A stretch of 64,000 bases of DNA from positions 1-64,000 of the forward strand of contig CAWDJZ010000016.1 of the NCBI GenBank assembly GCA_963802765.1. Reading direction: 5' to 3'. The position numbers and the translations under genes were made by a program. The notes beneath the pieces are model-generated. The model did no database searches, was not told the DNA's origin, and worked only from the letters and a program-made list of their open reading frames with translations. This document shows, one piece after another, positions 35,139 to 43,391 of this stretch (position 1 is its first letter; the number at the start of each line of letters is the position of its first letter). The stretch comes from Gaiellasilicea sp963802765 (GTDB taxonomy: Bacteria > Actinomycetota > Thermoleophilia > Gaiellales > Gaiellaceae).

Positions 35139-36101
35139 ATGATTCTCGGAATCGAGACGTCTTGCGACGAGACCGCTGCGGCTGTCGTGACCGACGCCGG
35201 GAACATCCGGTCGAACATCGTCTCCTCCCAAGCCTCCCTCCACGCACGCTTTGGGGGCGTCGTCCCCGAGGTTGCCTCGCGCCGTCACCTCGAGCTCGTC
35301 TCTCCGGTCGTCCGCGAGGCGCTCGGCGAGGCCGGCGCGAGCCTCGACGACGTCGAGACCATCGCCGTCACGCAGGGTCCCGGCCTCATCGGCGCGCTCC
35401 TGGTCGGCCTCTCGGCGGCGAAAGCGCTGGCGTGGGCGAGGGGGCTGCCGCTCGCGCCGGTCGACCACCTCCAGGGCCACGTCGCCTCGCTCTATCTCCG
35501 GCCCGATCCGCTCGAGCCGCCGTTCCTGTGCCTGCTCGCGAGCGGCGGGCATACGCTCCTCCTCGACGTGCGCGACCACGCCGGCTACCGCGTCGTCGGC
35601 ACCTCGATCGACGACGCCGCCGGCGAGGCCTTCGACAAGGGAGCGCGACTGCTCGGGCTCGGCTACCCCGGGGGCGCGGCGATCGACCGGCTGGCGCAGA
35701 ACGGAGACCCGGACGCCTTCTCCTTCCCGGTCGCGCGCCTGGCGGGACACGACTTCTCTTTCTCGGGCGTCAAGACGGCGCTGCTCTACACGGTGCGTGA
35801 CCTCGGTGCCGAAGCGGAGGAGCGGAAGGCCGATCTCGCGGCGTCGTACCAGCGGGCGATCGTGCGGGCGCTCGTCGAACGCACGCAGGCGGCCGCGGCG
35901 AGCTCGGGCCTCGAGACGATCGCAGTCGTCGGCGGCGTCGCCGCCAACTCCGAGCTGCGCGCTGCGCTGCCGGACGCACGCTTCGCGCCGCTCGCGCTCT
36001 GCACCGACAACGCCGCGATGATCGCCTCGGCCGGCCGGTACGGCACGACTCTTCCCTATCCTCGTTACCTTGATCTCGACGCGTACGCATCGCGGGCCTG
36101 A
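35139..36101 (+). CDS. tsaD: tRNA t6A transferase TsaD
   Basis: TsaD transfers the threonylcarbamoyl group to A37 of tRNA. The 320-residue frame is unbroken. The N-terminus is ILGIETSCDETAAAVVTDAG, and the metal-binding His-x3-His lies in VDHLQGHVASLYLRP. Other blocks are LCLLASGGHTLLLDV, AGEAFDKGARLLGLGYPGGA and AVVGGVAANSELRA. It is separated from tsaE-tsaB-rimI by the opposite-strand nuclease gene and so needs its own promoter. Its 3' end overlaps the downstream subtilase by 32 bp. Confidence 0.95.
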   Translation: MILGIETSCDETAAAVVTDAGNIRSNIVSSQASLHARFGGVVPEVASRRHLELVSPVVREALGEAGASLDDVETIAVTQGPGLIGALLVGLSAAKALAWARGLPLAPVDHLQGHVASLYLRPDPLEPPFLCLLASGGHTLLLDVRDHAGYRVVGTSIDDAAGEAFDKGARLLGLGYPGGAAIDRLAQNGDPDAFSFPVARLAGHDFSFSGVKTALLYTVRDLGAEAEERKADLAASYQRAIVRALVERTQAAAASSGLETIAVVGGVAANSELRAALPDARFAPLALCTDNAAMIASAGRYGTTLPYPRYLDLDAYASRA

Positions 36102-38658
36102 CGCCCGGCGGCTTGCCGCCGTGCTCGGGGTTGCCTGCGCGCTGCTCGTTGTGGGCGGCAGCAGGGGTGCCGACGCACCGGATCGGGTCGAGGCCGGCGC
36201 CGCCGCCTGGCGCGGCTTCGTCGACGGGGAGCGCGGCGAGGTGGCGATCGGACAACGCATGATCGTCGTGCTCGAGAGCCCTTCGCTGGCCGACAGCCTC
36301 GCGGAGGCGGGCGGACGTGCGACGGAGTCGGCGATGCGCCGCTGGTCGGCGGCCGCTCTCGCGGCTCAGAAGCAGGTTGCGGCACGGCTCGCCCGCGAGG
36401 GGATCGCGCTCGCCCCGGACTTCGTCTATACGCGGACGTTCAACGGCTTCGCCGCGCCGATCGACAGCCGCGCGCTCGCGCTGCTCGAGCGCGATCCCGA
36501 TGTCGCGGGCGTCTATCCGGTAAGGGCGGCCTACCCGGCGTCGCTTTCGGCCGCCGAGTTGAGCGAGCGCACGTTCGCGCCCGGCTCCGGGCGCCGCCCC
36601 GACCACGTGCGGCTGCCGGGCTTCGACGGTGGCGGCGTCACCGTCGCGCTGCTCGACACAGGCGTCGACGCGAGTCATCCCTTCATCCGCGACCGCGTCC
36701 TCGACGGTTTCGACGTCCTCGACCCGGAAGGCCTGGCGGTCGCGCGGTCCAACCCGAACGATCCGACCCGACTCGAGCGCCACGGCACCCAGGTCGCCGG
36801 CCTCATCATCGGCCGGAGCGGGCCCGGGAACATCCGCGGCGCGGCCCCGGGCGCCTCGATCCTCCCGATCCGGGTCGCCGGGTGGCAACCGAGCGCCGGC
36901 GGCGGCTTCGCCGTCTACGGACGCACCGACCAGCTGCTGGCCGGGCTCGAACGGGCGGTCGACCCGGACGAGGACGGTGACGTCCTCGACGCCGCGCGCA
37001 TCGCCGTCGTCGGCATCGTCGAGCCGTTCGCCGGCTTCCCGGACGGGCCTGTCGCGCGCGCCGTCGCCGGCGCAGCCAAGCTCGACACCCTCGTCGTCGC
37101 CCCCGCCGGGAACGAGGGCCCGGCGGGTCCCGGCTACGGCAGCATCGGCGGGCCCGGAGGAGCGCCGGCGGCGCTGACGGTGGGCGCGGCCGACCTACGG
37201 CGCGAGACCGCCGTCGTGCGGGTCGTGATCCGCGCGGGTGTCGGCACGCTTCTCGATCGTGAGCTGCCGCTCGGGGGCGCCGCCGCGCCAAGCTCGCCTC
37301 TCTCCCTCGCGGTGGCCACACCGCGCCGCGACGTCGCTGCAGGCCCGCGCCGCGCGCCACTCGAGCGCTGGTTCGACGACGGCGGCTACAGCCTCGCCGC
37401 GGGCCGTGCGGCCCTTCTTGCACGCGGCGCCCGGCCGGGTGATGCGGCGCGGCAGGCCGTCCTGGCAGGCGCGGCCGCGATTCTCGTCGACGGGCTCGTC
37501 CCCGGCGGTGCGCTGGGGCTCGACGACAGGCTCGACGTGCCGATTGTCGGCCTCCCGCGGCGCGTGGCAGCCGCGTTGCGCGTAGCGCTCGCAGAGGGCG
37601 CCGGTGTCCGGGTCTCGTTGGGCGCGCCCGGCTGGCGCTCCAACGCGCGACACGCCACGGTCGCCCCGTTCTCCTCGCACGGCCTCGCCTTCGGCGGCGG
37701 AGTCAAACCCGAGGTGGCGACGGCCGGGGTCGAGCTCGTCACCTCCGATCCGGGTCGCAACGCGGACCGGACGGCTCGGTACGGCACGATCAGCGGCTCG
37801 AGCGTCTCCGCTGCGCTCGCCGGCGGCGCGGCGGCCGTGCTGGCGCAGATGCGGCCGGGGCTCGACGCGCCCGCGCTGAAGGGCGTGCTCGTCGGGACCG
37901 CGATCCCGGTCGCCACGAGCGAGGCAGCCGCACAGGGAGCGGGGGTGATCGACCTGGCGGCGGCGAGCGCCGCAGAGGTGGCCGCGACTCCCGCCACGGT
38001 GGGCTTCGGCGCGGCCGACGCGCCGGGCTGGCGCGCCGTGCGCCGGATCGCCGTTCGCAACGTCTCCTCGCGTCGCGTCACGGTCGAGGTCGAAGGCACC
38101 GTCGAGGGGATCGCAGGCGTCGCGGTCACGGCCACCCCCGCGCGCCTGAGGCTGCCGCCGGGGGCTCGGCGGACGGTGACGCTCACGGCGCGCGTCTCGT
38201 TCCTGCCGCGGGGTGTCGCCGCGATCGAAGGCCGCGCCCGGCTCGAGGTCGCCGGGGGCGGCCGCATCTTCGTGCCCTGGGCGGTCTCTCTGCCGGTGCC
38301 GGGCTCGGCGCTGATCGGCGGGGTCACGCTCTCCGCCAAGAGCTTCCGGGCCTCCGACCGGGCGCCCGCGGTGCTGACCGTGCAGGCGGGCCAGGTGCAG
38401 GATCTCGCGGGCCGCCGTCAGGTCAGGCCGCTCTCCCGGATCGACGTCGAGCTGTGGCGCGGGCGCACGAAGATCGGCATCCTGGCCCGGCTCCGCGACG
38501 TGCTCCCCGGCCGGTTCGCGATCGGGCTCACGGGCCGCGGTCCGCGCGGCGGCGGCCTTCCGGCCGGCGCCTACCGCCTGCGCGTCGTCGCCGTCCCTCC
38601 GAACGGGCCCGCGGAGGCCGAGACCATCGGTTTCCAGATCCGGCCGGGCGGGGATTAA
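36070..38658 (+). CDS. Secreted subtilisin-like serine protease (S8), non-island copy
   Basis: An 862-residue S8 protease starting at TTG inside the end of tsaD. The signal segment is AAVLGVACALLVVGG (about residues 16-30). A propeptide ends near 150. The triad is Asp196 (ALLDTGVDAS), His238 (ERHGTQVAG) and Ser578 in TISGSSVSAALAGGAA; the serine motif is GSS instead of the usual GTSM. The oxyanion Asn is in VAPAGNEGPAG. A protease-associated insertion probably lies between His and Ser, and C-terminal beta-sandwich domains follow (VRRIAVRNVSSRRVTVEVEG). The frame is unbroken. Unlike the four island subtilases it shares no promoter or leader with them. The start codon is uncertain; an internal GTG would also leave a signal peptide. 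Confidence 0.87.
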   Translation: MISTRTHRGPDARRLAAVLGVACALLVVGGSRGADAPDRVEAGAAAWRGFVDGERGEVAIGQRMIVVLESPSLADSLAEAGGRATESAMRRWSAAALAAQKQVAARLAREGIALAPDFVYTRTFNGFAAPIDSRALALLERDPDVAGVYPVRAAYPASLSAAELSERTFAPGSGRRPDHVRLPGFDGGGVTVALLDTGVDASHPFIRDRVLDGFDVLDPEGLAVARSNPNDPTRLERHGTQVAGLIIGRSGPGNIRGAAPGASILPIRVAGWQPSAGGGFAVYGRTDQLLAGLERAVDPDEDGDVLDAARIAVVGIVEPFAGFPDGPVARAVAGAAKLDTLVVAPAGNEGPAGPGYGSIGGPGGAPAALTVGAADLRRETAVVRVVIRAGVGTLLDRELPLGGAAAPSSPLSLAVATPRRDVAAGPRRAPLERWFDDGGYSLAAGRAALLARGARPGDAARQAVLAGAAAILVDGLVPGGALGLDDRLDVPIVGLPRRVAAALRVALAEGAGVRVSLGAPGWRSNARHATVAPFSSHGLAFGGGVKPEVATAGVELVTSDPGRNADRTARYGTISGSSVSAALAGGAAAVLAQMRPGLDAPALKGVLVGTAIPVATSEAAAQGAGVIDLAAASAAEVAATPATVGFGAADAPGWRAVRRIAVRNVSSRRVTVEVEGTVEGIAGVAVTATPARLRLPPGARRTVTLTARVSFLPRGVAAIEGRARLEVAGGGRIFVPWAVSLPVPGSALIGGVTLSAKSFRASDRAPAVLTVQAGQVQDLAGRRQVRPLSRIDVELWRGRTKIGILARLRDVLPGRFAIGLTGRGPRGGGLPAGAYRLRVVAVPPNGPAEAETIGFQIRPGGD

Positions 38659-38703
38659 AGTCCGCCGCGGCACCCCCTCGAGAGCGAGCCAGGAGGCGTG
38701 GGA

Positions 38704-39975
38704 ATGACCACTGCGGAGGCGCCGACTCACCTGCGCGAGAACCCGTACGGGATCGCGCGACAGCAGCTGCGACGGGTGGGGGAGACGTTCGGGATCGACC
38801 CCAACCTGATCAACGTCCTCGAGCGCTGCAAGAAGGCGGTCGAGGTCTCGATCCCCGTGACGATGGACAACGGCACGGTCGGCGTCTTCGACGGCTTCCG
38901 GGTCACCCACAACATCGCGCGAGGCCCCTCGAAGGGCGGGATCCGCTACCACCCGGACGTCACCCTCGACGAGGTCAAGTCGCTCGCGATGTGGATGACC
39001 TGGAAATGCGCGCTGATGAACATTCCCTTCGGCGGCGCCAAGGGTGGGGTGGTCTGCGATCCCAAACGACTCTCGCGCGGGGAGCTCGAGGGGCTCACCC
39101 GCCGCTTCACGAGCGAGATCATCAACGAGATCGGGCCGGAGCGGGACATCCCCGCTCCCGATGTCGGCACGAACGCGAGCATCATGGCCTGGATCTTCGA
39201 CACGTACTCGATGAACAAGGGGCACTCCGTGCTCGGCGTCGTGACCGGGAAGCCGCTGACGATCGGCGGGTCGCTCGGCCGAGAGGACGCGACCGCGCGC
39301 GGCGCCCTCTACGTCATCGCGGACGCTCTCGAAGAGGAGGGCAAGGGGTTCGAGGGGCTGCGGGTCGCCGTCCAGGGCTTCGGCAACGTCGGCCGCCATC
39401 TGTCCCGGCTGCTCGCCGAGCAGGGCGCCGTCGTCGTCGCCGTGTCCGACTCCGCCGGGGGGCTCCACGCCCCGAACGGGCTCGACCTGTCCGCCGTCCT
39501 CGCGCACAAGGCCGAGCACGGGACGCTCGAGGGCTTCTCGGGCGCGGACGCGATCTCGAACGACGAGCTGCTCCTGCTCGACTGCGACGTGCTCGCACCG
39601 TGCGCGCTCGAGCAAGTGATCCACACCGGCAATGCGGGCCAGGTGAAGGCGCGGCTCATCTGCGAGGGCGCCAACGGCCCGGTGACGCCGGACGCCGACG
39701 AGATCCTCGAGGACAACGGCGTCGTCGTCCTCCCGGACGTGCTCGCGAACGCCGGCGGCGTCGTCGTCTCCTACTTCGAGTGGGTGCAGGGCCTGCAGGA
39801 GTACTTCTGGAAGGAAGAGGAGGTGAACGCGCGGCTGAACGACATCGTCACGCGCGCGTTCAAGGAGACCTCGGAGACGCGGGCGAAGCATGGGACGAGC
39901 ATGCGCCTCGCCGCCTACGGTCTCGCCGTGCGCCGTGTCGCCGAGGCGACCGTGACGCGGGGGCTCTATCCCTAG
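38704..39975 (+). CDS. Glutamate dehydrogenase (Glu/Leu/Phe/Val family)
   Basis: An NAD(P)-dependent dehydrogenase that interconverts glutamate and 2-oxoglutarate plus ammonia. It has 423 residues, unbroken. The substrate lysine is in NIARGPSKGGIRYHPDV, and the catalytic Lys in LMNIPFGGAKGGVVCDP. The nucleotide-binding Rossmann motif is VAVQGFGNVGRHLSRLLAEQ, followed by LICEGANGPVTPDAD. I chose the ATG at 38704 because AGGAGG (38691-38696) is 7 bp upstream; a GTG six bases earlier is too close. Gene sequence alone does not fix Glu over Leu specificity, but the length and LMNIPFGGAKGG block favour glutamate. Confidence 0.92.
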   Translation: MTTAEAPTHLRENPYGIARQQLRRVGETFGIDPNLINVLERCKKAVEVSIPVTMDNGTVGVFDGFRVTHNIARGPSKGGIRYHPDVTLDEVKSLAMWMTWKCALMNIPFGGAKGGVVCDPKRLSRGELEGLTRRFTSEIINEIGPERDIPAPDVGTNASIMAWIFDTYSMNKGHSVLGVVTGKPLTIGGSLGREDATARGALYVIADALEEEGKGFEGLRVAVQGFGNVGRHLSRLLAEQGAVVVAVSDSAGGLHAPNGLDLSAVLAHKAEHGTLEGFSGADAISNDELLLLDCDVLAPCALEQVIHTGNAGQVKARLICEGANGPVTPDADEILEDNGVVVLPDVLANAGGVVVSYFEWVQGLQEYFWKEEEVNARLNDIVTRAFKETSETRAKHGTSMRLAAYGLAVRRVAEATVTRGLYP

Positions 39976-39982
39976 AGTCTCC

Positions 39983-40198
39983 GTGTACGTGGCGGAGGGG
40001 TGCCACCTGTGTGAGGCGGCGCTCGAGGTGGTCGACCGCGTCTGCGCCGGGGACTTCGAGCGGGTCGACATCGGCGGCGATCCGGAGCTCGAGGCCGCGT
40101 ACCGCTCCTCGATCCCGGTCGTCGAGGTCGACGGCGAGCGGGCGTTCACCTTCTTCGTCCAGCCCGAGGCGCTGCGCCGTCGTCTGAAGACGTCCTGA
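39983..40198 (+). CDS. Glutaredoxin-like thiol protein
   Basis: A 71-residue thioredoxin-fold protein (DUF836/glutaredoxin-like). The redox pair is Cys7-His-Leu-Cys10 in MYVAEGCHLCEAALEVV, and the cis-Pro is in SSIPVVEVDGERAF. The start is GTG, 7 bp after the gdh stop, so the two are probably cotranscribed. Position just ahead of the redox sensor gene rex suggests a link to redox state, but that is inference. Confidence 0.8.
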   Translation: MYVAEGCHLCEAALEVVDRVCAGDFERVDIGGDPELEAAYRSSIPVVEVDGERAFTFFVQPEALRRRLKTS

Positions 40199-40228
40199 CG
40201 GTTCTTGCGGGCGACCACCAGAAACCGT

Positions 40229-40254
40229 CGGCACAATGTGCCGGGGTGTCACAA
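40229..40254. promoter_or_regulatory. Palindrome and Rex-like half-sites upstream of rex
   Basis: CGGCACA-A-TGTGCCG at 40229-40243 is a perfect 15-bp palindrome. It overlaps the pair TGTG (40237-40240) and CACAA (40250-40254), nine bases apart. The known Rex site is TTGTG-N8-CACAA, so this is one base too long and imperfect; an indel could explain it. Autoregulation of rex is possible. Confidence 0.35.
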
Positions 40255-40274
40255 GCACGAGGAAAGGGAAAACG

Positions 40275-40895
40275 TTGGCGGATCGCCTCACCGTTGGTGT
40301 AGCAGCACGTCTCTCTCGATATCTGCAGGTCCTGACGCAGGCCCGGAAGATGGGCAAGGACCGGATCTCGTCCCAGGAGATCTCGGACTACACGAACATC
40401 AACGCGACGCAGATTCGCCGCGACCTCTCCAGCTTCGGCAAGTTCGGCAAGCGCGGGGTGGGCTACAACATCGACTCGCTGCTCGGCGAGATCCGGAAGA
40501 TCCTGCGCACGCAGGGGCAGCACAACATCGCCCTCGTCGGCGCCGGGCGGCTCGGCCAGGCGATCGCGAGCTCGCCGATCTTCGCGGAGCACGGGATCAA
40601 CATCGCGGTCGTTCTCGACAACGACCCGGAGAAGGCGGGTCGCCCGGTCGGCGCACTCGAGGTGCAGCCCTACGAGAGGCTGCGCGAGGCGGTGCGGGAG
40701 AACAACATCATCGTCGGCGTGATCGCGGTTCCGGCGGTGGGCGCGCAGCGCGCGGCCGACGACCTGATCGACGCGGGCGTGAAGATCATCTTCAACTACT
40801 CCGAGGCGCTCCTCGACGTCCCGGGCGATGTCGCAGTCCACGCCTCGAATCCCGCGGTCGAGCTCCTCTACGCACTGTATTTCCACCTGACGTAG
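40275..40895 (+). CDS. rex: Redox-sensing transcriptional repressor Rex
   Basis: Rex represses respiratory and fermentation genes and is released when NADH binds. The winged helix is AARLSRYLQVLTQARKMGKD, then INATQIRRDLSSFGKFGKRG, with the conserved DNA-contact block QIRRDLS.FG. The Rossmann half begins NIALVGAGRLGQAIASS and ends PAVELLYALYFHLT. I prefer the TTG at 40275, preceded by GAGGAAAGG, because it gives the usual N-terminal length; the ATG at 40236 is a longer alternative lying inside the palindrome. The frame is unbroken. Confidence 0.93.
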   Translation: MADRLTVGVAARLSRYLQVLTQARKMGKDRISSQEISDYTNINATQIRRDLSSFGKFGKRGVGYNIDSLLGEIRKILRTQGQHNIALVGAGRLGQAIASSPIFAEHGINIAVVLDNDPEKAGRPVGALEVQPYERLREAVRENNIIVGVIAVPAVGAQRAADDLIDAGVKIIFNYSEALLDVPGDVAVHASNPAVELLYALYFHLT

Positions 40896-40902
40896 AGGCT
40901 CC

Positions 40903-42161
40903 GTGCGGATCCTGCTCTGGCACGGGTACCTGCTCGGTGGGACCGGCTCAAATGTCTACACGCGCCTGCTTGCGCGGGAGTGGGCGCGCGCGGGGCACGA
41001 CGTGACGGTGCTCAGCCAGGAACCGCACCCCGAGCTGTACGACCTGGGCGGGGCCGAGACGGTGCGGCCGGACGTCGGCGGCCTGCTCCCGGTGTTCGTG
41101 CTCGACCGCTACGAGGGCTACGAGGTCAAGCTCGTCCAGGACTGCTCGAGAGCGGAGCTCGACGAGTGGGTCGCACGGAACGCCGAAGCGGTGCGAGAGG
41201 ACTTCCGGCAGACCTCGTCCTCTGCAACCACGTGCTGCTGGGCGGGCCGGTGGGTGCCGCGAGCGGCGCGCGCTTCGCCGTCAAGGCCCATGGCTCCGAG
41301 CTCGAGTACTCGCTCCGCGGCAACGCCGAGCTGACGGCCTGGGGACGAGAGGCGCTGGCCGGAGCCGAGGCGACCTTCGTCGGCTCGGGTCACATCCGCG
41401 ACGTCCTGAAGGAGGTCGTCGGCCACGTCGAGCGCGTGCACGAGGTGCCGCCGGGCGTGGACGTCGAGGAGTGGCGCCCGCGACCGCGCGAGGAAGCGCT
41501 CGCGGGACTGCTCGCCGAGGCGCGCCGCGATCCACCGAACCCCGGCAACGTGAACGAGCGCCTGCCCGACGAGGGGAACGCCGAGCGGCTCGCGACGTTT
41601 CTCGCGGGTGACGAGCCGACCGTCGTCTACTTCGGCAAGCTCCTCTACAACAAGGGCGTCCACGTTCTGCTCGAGGCGCTGCGCGAGGTCGACGCGCGCG
41701 CCGTCATCGTCGGCTTCGGCGACTACCGCGGCGAGCTCGAGGCGCTCGCGGCCCCCCGCGTGCTCTTCACCGGTCCGCTCGAGCACCGCCACCTCGTCCA
41801 CCTGCTCGCGCTGGCGGACGCCACGGTCGTACCCTCGATCTTCCCCGAGGCGTTCGGCATGGTCGCGGCCGAGGCTGCCGCCGCCGGCTCGCCGCCGCTC
41901 GTGGCGCGACACTCGGGGCTCGCCGAGATCGCGGAGGGCATCGAGCAGGAGTACCCACCCGCGCTCCGTCGCCTCGCCAGCTTCACCGCCGGCGACGCGA
42001 CGGAGCTCGCCGCAAAGCTGCGCGAGCTGCTGGCGCTGCCTCCTGAGGATCGCGCTGCGGTGCGCGGGGCCGCGCGCGCCGCCGCCGTGTCGCGCTGGAG
42101 CTGGGCAGGTGTCGCCCGCCGTTTGCTCGAACCCTTCGACTACATTCACGCGAATGGGTGA
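40903..42161 (+). CDS. GT4-family glycosyltransferase (one frameshift)
   Basis: A retaining, GT-B fold glycosyltransferase. The N-terminal donor-side opening is LLWHGYLLGGTGSNVYTRLL. The second half has TVVYFGKLLYNKGVHVLLEA, VPSIFPEAFGMVAAEAAAAG (the E-x7-E motif) and SWAGVARRLLEPFDYIH. A break near 41210 joins the halves (VREDF into LPADLVLCNHVLLGGPVGAA). The acceptor is unknown. It follows rex by 7 bp and overlaps the ligase gene by 8 bp; the pair with a GCS2-type ligase could serve a low-molecular-weight thiol or glycoside pathway, but that is speculative. Confidence 0.85.
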
Positions 42162-43305
42162 CGACCAACGCCTCGGCTACGAGGAGCTCCTGGCCGCGGC
42201 GCGCGAGGGCTTCGACACGGGCACCGACTACACGGTCGCGGTCGAGGAGGAGTTCGCGCTCCTCGACCCGTTGACGCTCGGGCTCGTCAACCGCTTCGAA
42301 GACGTGCAGGCCGCGGCCCAGGGAACGCCGCTCGAGCCGCATCTCGTCGGCGAGCTGATCGCGTCCGAGGTGGAGATCAAGACCGGCCGCTGCGAGACCT
42401 TCGCGGACGTCCCGGCTGTCATGGCGGAGCGCCGCGCGCAGTTGCAGGCGCTGGTCGACCCGATGGGGATCGCGCTCGGCGCGACGGGCACGCACCCGTG
42501 GTCGCCCTGGCAGGAGCAGCGGATCATCGACACGCCGCACTACCGCCGCAACGACGAGCTGCTTCGCTACGTCGTCTGGCGGAACAACACGTTCGGCATG
42601 CACGTGCACGTCGGGATCCGCGACGCCGACCGGGCGATCGCGGTCACGAACGGGCTGCGCAACCTGCTTCCGGAGCTACTCGCCCTCTCCGCCAGCTCGC
42701 CCTTCGTCGAGAACGTGAACACGGGCCTCCACACCGCGAGGACGCAGATCTTCACGCGCTTCTTCCCGCGCTGCGGCGTCCCGGACGCTTTCGCGTCCTG
42801 GCAGCAGTACGAGGACTACGTCCGCTTCCTCTACGAGAGCGGTTCGGTCACGGAGCACACACAGCTCTGGTGGAGCGTCCGGCCGCATCTCGGCTTCCCC
42901 ACCGTCGAGATCCGGATCTGCGACGGGCAGCCCGACCTCATGGATGCACAGGCGCTCGCCGCATTCGCCTACGCGCTCGCCGTGCGGATCGCGCGGGCGC
43001 ACGACGAGGGCGAGCCGCTCACCGACCAGCCGCACCGACTGATCGAGGAGAACGTCTGGCGCGCGATCCGCTACGGCCTCTCGGGCGAGCTGATCGACCT
43101 CGAGCGCGGCGATGTGATTCCGGCGCGCGCGCGGTTGGAGCGGCTGCTCGAGTGGGTCGCCCCCGTCGCGGACGAGATCGGCGCGGGACCGTACCTCGCG
43201 ATCCCCGAGCAGAACGCCGCCGAGCGGCAGATCGGGCGCTTCGCGGAGGGCGCGTCGCTCGAGCAGATCTACGCGGAGCAGGTTGGCGTGCCCGTCCCCG
43301 GCTGA
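42154..43305 (+). CDS. Carboxylate-amine ligase, GCS2/YbdK family
   Basis: A 383-residue ATP-grasp-like glutamate-cysteine ligase family 2 protein. Family blocks are YTVAVEEEFALLDPLTLGLV, ASEVEIKTGRCETFADVPAV, GTHPWSPWQEQRI, NNTFGMHVHVGIRD and LWWSVRPHLGFPTVEIRICD. In YbdK such enzymes show only weak Glu-Cys ligase activity, and actinobacterial relatives act in other pathways, so the substrate is open. The ATG at 42154 overlaps the glycosyltransferase end by 8 bp. The frame is unbroken. Confidence 0.88.
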   Translation: MGDDQRLGYEELLAAAREGFDTGTDYTVAVEEEFALLDPLTLGLVNRFEDVQAAAQGTPLEPHLVGELIASEVEIKTGRCETFADVPAVMAERRAQLQALVDPMGIALGATGTHPWSPWQEQRIIDTPHYRRNDELLRYVVWRNNTFGMHVHVGIRDADRAIAVTNGLRNLLPELLALSASSPFVENVNTGLHTARTQIFTRFFPRCGVPDAFASWQQYEDYVRFLYESGSVTEHTQLWWSVRPHLGFPTVEIRICDGQPDLMDAQALAAFAYALAVRIARAHDEGEPLTDQPHRLIEENVWRAIRYGLSGELIDLERGDVIPARARLERLLEWVAPVADEIGAGPYLAIPEQNAAERQIGRFAEGASLEQIYAEQVGVPVPG

Positions 43306-43391
43306 CGGGTGCCGCGCTTGTGATACATAATCCGCCGCGCCGAGGCAGCTCGGCGCTTACTTTGTGACGGGTTTGGACGGACGGAGGCTTG

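Noticed and set aside
37195..40236. A 1,013-residue open frame on the minus strand opposite the subtilase and glutamate dehydrogenase genes
   Set aside because: Its composition is Arg/Gly/Ala/Asp-rich low complexity, as expected from reading opposite high-GC codons. The plus-strand genes have clear catalytic motifs.
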